Assembly (NCBI RefSeq): GCF_019802285.1
Contig: NZ_JAIEUJ010000004.1
Span: 62,001-126,000, forward strand
Direction of reading: 5' to 3'
DNA from: Novilysobacter antarcticus
GTDB lineage: Bacteria > Pseudomonadota > Gammaproteobacteria > Xanthomonadales > Xanthomonadaceae
DNA length: 64,000 bases
In this document: positions 61,689-64,000 of the stretch, piece by piece
Position numbering within the stretch: the stretch's first letter is position 1
How the letters are laid out: every line of letters begins with the position of its first letter
The notes under the pieces: generated by a model
Database searches by the model: none
What the model was told of the DNA's origin: nothing
What the model saw: only the letters and a program-made list of their open reading frames with translations
Program-made: the position numbers and the translations under genes

Positions 61689-61735
61689 GCGCTGGAGCAC
61701 CGAGTATCTGCAAAAGATCCACGGTGCTCCAGCGC
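61689..61735. repeat. Perfect 14-bp inverted repeat (large hairpin)
   Basis: GCGCTGGAGCACCG at 61689-61702 is the exact reverse complement of 61722-61735, with a 19-base AT-richer loop. It starts 26 bases after the oxidoreductase stop. It could terminate that transcript, though no T-run follows, or bind a dimeric protein upstream of the lipase gene. Confidence 0.9.
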
Positions 61736-61812
61736 ACTAGGGTCCGCCCCAGCTACCGCGGCGCCTTGCATCCGCCCTATGGTCGGTACAGGCGCCGAAA
61801 AGGAGGCGGGAC

Positions 61813-63636
61813 ATGTTGATCGGTCAGGGTGGACTCAGCGGACTCACCAACCGCTTGCAGATGTTGGCACCGTTGCAGAACCTGCAGCGACCCGTGCCGT
61901 TTTCGCCGTTGCCACTGGGCACGAGCGGTCTGCGCGAACCGAGCTACCACCCGCAGCTGGCTTCGCTGTCCCCGGCGCGACTGGCGCCACAGGCCCCGCC
62001 GTCTCCCCCCAGCCCCTATGCCCTGCCTGCCGGCAGCACGCTGAAGGATGCCGTCAGCGGTACCAAGGCGCAGCCGTTCGATGTGACGATGTCGCAGCTG
62101 GCCACCTCGGTCTACGGAACGCGAGGCGCACCGCCCGAGGGCTGGAGCGCGGTCAGCGACTCGATGCTGGAATCACGCGGGATCGAGAACCCGGCCACCT
62201 GGCGCCAGGAATTCCTTGGCGGCGTCGAGCAGACCACCGCCAACCAGTTCAAGGCCGAGGTCTACACCGACGGGGAGGGAAACTTTGTCCTGGCCTATCG
62301 CGGCACGGCGGAAGGCGCGGCGGACTGGGGCGACAACTTCCAGCAGGGCCTGGGTTTCGAGACCGGTTCGGTCGACAAGTTCACCGGCCTGGCAGCCGAC
62401 AGCGCCATCGAGTTCGCCCGGGTCTTCGGCGATGGAGAACCCGGCGCCGCAACCAACCTGGCCATCACCGGTCACTCCCAGGGCGGTGGTCTGGCCTCCG
62501 TCGCATCGCTGGCCACTGGCATTCCGGCGGTCACCTTCGACGCCTCGGGCATCCACCCCAACACCTTGGACCGGTTGGGACTGGCCAGTCCCCAGCAGGC
62601 GCGCGACATCGCTGAAGGCGGCCAGATCCGCGCCTACTCGATGAAAACCGATCTGCTAACACGGGTGCAGGAGTCCGGCCCGCTTTCGCTGGCAGCGCCC
62701 GACGCGCTGGGCACCAAGATCGTGGTCGAGCCCAAGGGCATCGACCAGCACACGTTGACCGGACGCGCCGCAAAACACGAGTTCGACCTGCCGCTGCTCG
62801 GCCAGGCTGGCGCCAACGCGTTGGTGGAAGCGATGCGCAACAGCGGCATCCCGGTCATCAGCAGTGCCGGGCAACTGGCCTACAACGCGCTCAGCCACAG
62901 CCCCAACCTGCTCACCGACACCATGATTGCGCGTGAGCCCTGGCAAGCCGGTTACCAGAACCCGTCGGACTTCGGCAAATCCCTCCACGACATGGTGCCG
63001 GAAGGCCTGCGTGATGATTTCGCGCGCAACACCCATGAGGTGGCCGATGAGGTCGTCGGTGTATTCAAGACCGACATGGCGGATGGCAATTACCTGCAGG
63101 GTTCGGTGAAGATCGGCGGGCATGTGGTGGACGGCGTGCTCAACTCGGTTGGCGATACGATCCACCACACCGCGGAAGGCGTTGCGGCGCGCGTTGAAGA
63201 GCGGGTCGCCGGGCCGGCGGGCGATCTGTTGGCCGGTGCGATTTCGATCGGCGGCAAGGCTGCCCAGTTCACCGCCGACAAGCTCGGCGACGGGATTGAG
63301 CAGATCGCCGGCGTCCAGGGCGCGATGGTGCAGAACACCGTCGACGGCATTGTCTGGGCGGGTGGCAAGGCGATCGAAGGCATCCAGTGGACGGGCGAGA
63401 AAGCGATCCAGGGAAGCACCTGGGTGGCTGGGAAGGCCGTCGAGGGCGCCAAGTGGACCGGCGAAAAAGTCGTCGAGGGCGGTATCTGGGTCGCTGGCAA
63501 AACGGTCGAGGGCGCGAAGTGGGCCGGTAACAAAGTGGTTGAAGGCGCCACCGCGATCAAGGATGGTGTGACCAACACCGGCCGCGCGATCGGCGAGGCC
63601 GTCTCCAACTCGCGGGTCATGCCCTGGAACTGGTAA
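61813..63636 (+). CDS. Lipase-fold putative effector with six 11-residue C-terminal repeats
   Basis: 607 residues, no signal peptide, perfect AAGGAGG 7 bases upstream. A Pro-rich N-terminus of about 80 residues precedes a lipase_3-like alpha/beta hydrolase: YRGT at 162-165, nucleophile elbow GHSQGG with Ser222, and candidates for acid and base at Asp280 (MKTDLLTRVQ) and His313 or His322. Residues 513-578 are six exact 11-mers with invariant Trp, Lys and Gly. The layout (cytoplasmic lipase, membrane-active tail, ankyrin lipoprotein immediately after) fits an antibacterial phospholipase effector and immunity pair exported by a contact-dependent system. The secretion route is not shown by this sequence. 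Confidence 0.72.
   Translation: MLIGQGGLSGLTNRLQMLAPLQNLQRPVPFSPLPLGTSGLREPSYHPQLASLSPARLAPQAPPSPPSPYALPAGSTLKDAVSGTKAQPFDVTMSQLATSVYGTRGAPPEGWSAVSDSMLESRGIENPATWRQEFLGGVEQTTANQFKAEVYTDGEGNFVLAYRGTAEGAADWGDNFQQGLGFETGSVDKFTGLAADSAIEFARVFGDGEPGAATNLAITGHSQGGGLASVASLATGIPAVTFDASGIHPNTLDRLGLASPQQARDIAEGGQIRAYSMKTDLLTRVQESGPLSLAAPDALGTKIVVEPKGIDQHTLTGRAAKHEFDLPLLGQAGANALVEAMRNSGIPVISSAGQLAYNALSHSPNLLTDTMIAREPWQAGYQNPSDFGKSLHDMVPEGLRDDFARNTHEVADEVVGVFKTDMADGNYLQGSVKIGGHVVDGVLNSVGDTIHHTAEGVAARVEERVAGPAGDLLAGAISIGGKAAQFTADKLGDGIEQIAGVQGAMVQNTVDGIVWAGGKAIEGIQWTGEKAIQGSTWVAGKAVEGAKWTGEKVVEGGIWVAGKTVEGAKWAGNKVVEGATAIKDGVTNTGRAIGEAVSNSRVMPWNW
63349..63546 (+). repeat. Six in-frame 33-bp units encoding 11-residue repeats
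   Basis: Consensus xxW[TAV][GA][GEN]K[AVT][VI][EQ]G, six consecutive copies at residues 513-578 of the lipase-like protein, with the Trp, Lys and final Gly invariant. Periodicity of 11 residues is that of amphipathic 11/3 helices in synucleins, apolipoproteins and LEA proteins, which lie on lipid bilayers. DNA units differ at many third positions, so this is an old repeat kept by selection. Confidence 0.92.
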
Positions 63637-64000
63637 ATGCGTGCAGGATCGCGGATAGACTCGCTTGTCCCGGGCCGCCTCAGCGGCGCCCTTTTCGCCG
63701 CGTTCCTCTTCTCCGCTACCGGGTGTGATCCACAGTCCATGAGCAATGAAGCCTTCGCCAATTCCAGCCTCGAGCCGCTGGCCCAAGCGGTTGCCAGCGG
63801 TGACAGCGTCGAGATAAAGCGCCAACTTGCCAGCGTCGACCCCAACACCCCCGGCGCAGAGGGTGCAACCTTGCTGGTAGCGGCCATTGGCGCTGAGAAC
63901 CTGACCGCGACCCAGGCACTGCTGGATGGCGGAGCGGATCCCAACCAGCCGGGCGGCGGCGGTGAAACACCGGTGCATGCGGCGGCATTCGTCGCCAATC
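63637..64000 (+). CDS. Ankyrin-repeat lipoprotein, probable immunity protein (3' end cut by the window)
   Basis: The ATG directly follows the lipase stop (TAAATG). The N-terminus reads as a lipoprotein signal, ALFAAFLFSATGC, so the mature protein would be lipid-anchored in the periplasm. Ankyrin repeats begin about residue 45: LAQAVASGDSVEIKRQL, then ATLLVAAIGAENLTATQALLDGGADPN, and the next starts ETPVHAAAFVAN at the edge. No stop is reached within the window. Periplasmic ankyrin lipoproteins encoded next to T6SS lipase effectors neutralise them; this is the most natural reading here, not proven. Confidence 0.75.
   Translation, partial: MRAGSRIDSLVPGRLSGALFAAFLFSATGCDPQSMSNEAFANSSLEPLAQAVASGDSVEIKRQLASVDPNTPGAEGATLLVAAIGAENLTATQALLDGGADPNQPGGGGETPVHAAAFVAN

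Noticed and set aside
61813-63636. Xanthomonas-type T4SS effector with XVIPCD tail
   Set aside because: The C-terminus is a regular 11-residue repeat and lacks the conserved XVIPCD motifs and glutamine-rich end.

Overview
The window is chromosomal DNA from a GC-rich gammaproteobacterium of the Xanthomonadaceae (Lysobacteraceae), most like Lysobacter, Luteimonas or Xanthomonas. The markers are a xanthomonadin (brominated aryl polyene) pigment cluster with the chorismatase XanB2 next to hemB, an OleA thiolase, an Ax21-family outer-membrane protein, and the yibN-secB-gpsA and hemD-hemX-hemY groups. I see no rRNA, tRNA, CRISPR array, insertion sequence or prophage. Genes cover nearly everything; no gap exceeds about 260 bases.

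Layout. 1-9300: the pigment cluster. A halogenase-like flavoprotein is cut by the left edge. A tightly overlapping minus-strand operon encodes ACP, membrane protein, dehydratase, acyltransferase, LolA-like protein, MMPL exporter, second dehydratase, ketoreductase and a lipoprotein. xanB2 runs divergently and supplies the 3-hydroxybenzoate starter. 9360-12490: hemB, aroE, a gamma-class carbonic anhydrase and two tiny membrane proteins. 12546-21758: part of a type VI secretion (T6SS) locus (BON/OmpA protein, TagF, TssM, a membrane protein with a degenerate ketosynthase-like domain, an M15 peptidoglycan hydrolase, and a divergent cysteine-containing membrane protein) without sheath, tube or baseplate genes. 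21801-29743: oleA, lipoprotein, M16 protease, trmL, pgl, cysM, ax21. 29783-38623: gpsA, secB, yibN, lipoprotein, thioesterase, hemD-hemX-hemY, fadI and an unknown protein. 38624-46664: acetyltransferase, SodC, yggS-pdxY (PLP homeostasis), a large LysM protein, glnA, uppP and a PEBP protein. 46724-51259: a TPR-sulfotransferase and lipid or acyl-CoA enzymes. 51350-52075: an AT-richer island with a 9-bp tandem repeat and two small related peptide genes. 52135-57767: PLD, YceI, SixA-like phosphatase, orphan ParA and two exported proteins. 57968-64000: a giant indolepyruvate ferredoxin oxidoreductase, then a lipase-like putative effector with six 11-residue C-terminal repeats, directly followed by an ankyrin lipoprotein (likely immunity) running off the right edge.

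How the genes work together. The pigment genes form one biosynthesis and export pathway: XanB2 starter, ACP-bound elongation intermediates, reductase and two dehydratases, acyl transfer, then MMPL/LolA export. aroE lies close by and feeds chorismate supply. The T6SS-type envelope genes and the lipase/ankyrin pair are the parts most likely to be competitive weapons. The least explained pieces are the ketosynthase-like T6SS-linked protein, the 11-mer-repeat lipase, the twin small peptides, the LysM protein, and a 35-codon ORF that overlaps the xanB2 start.
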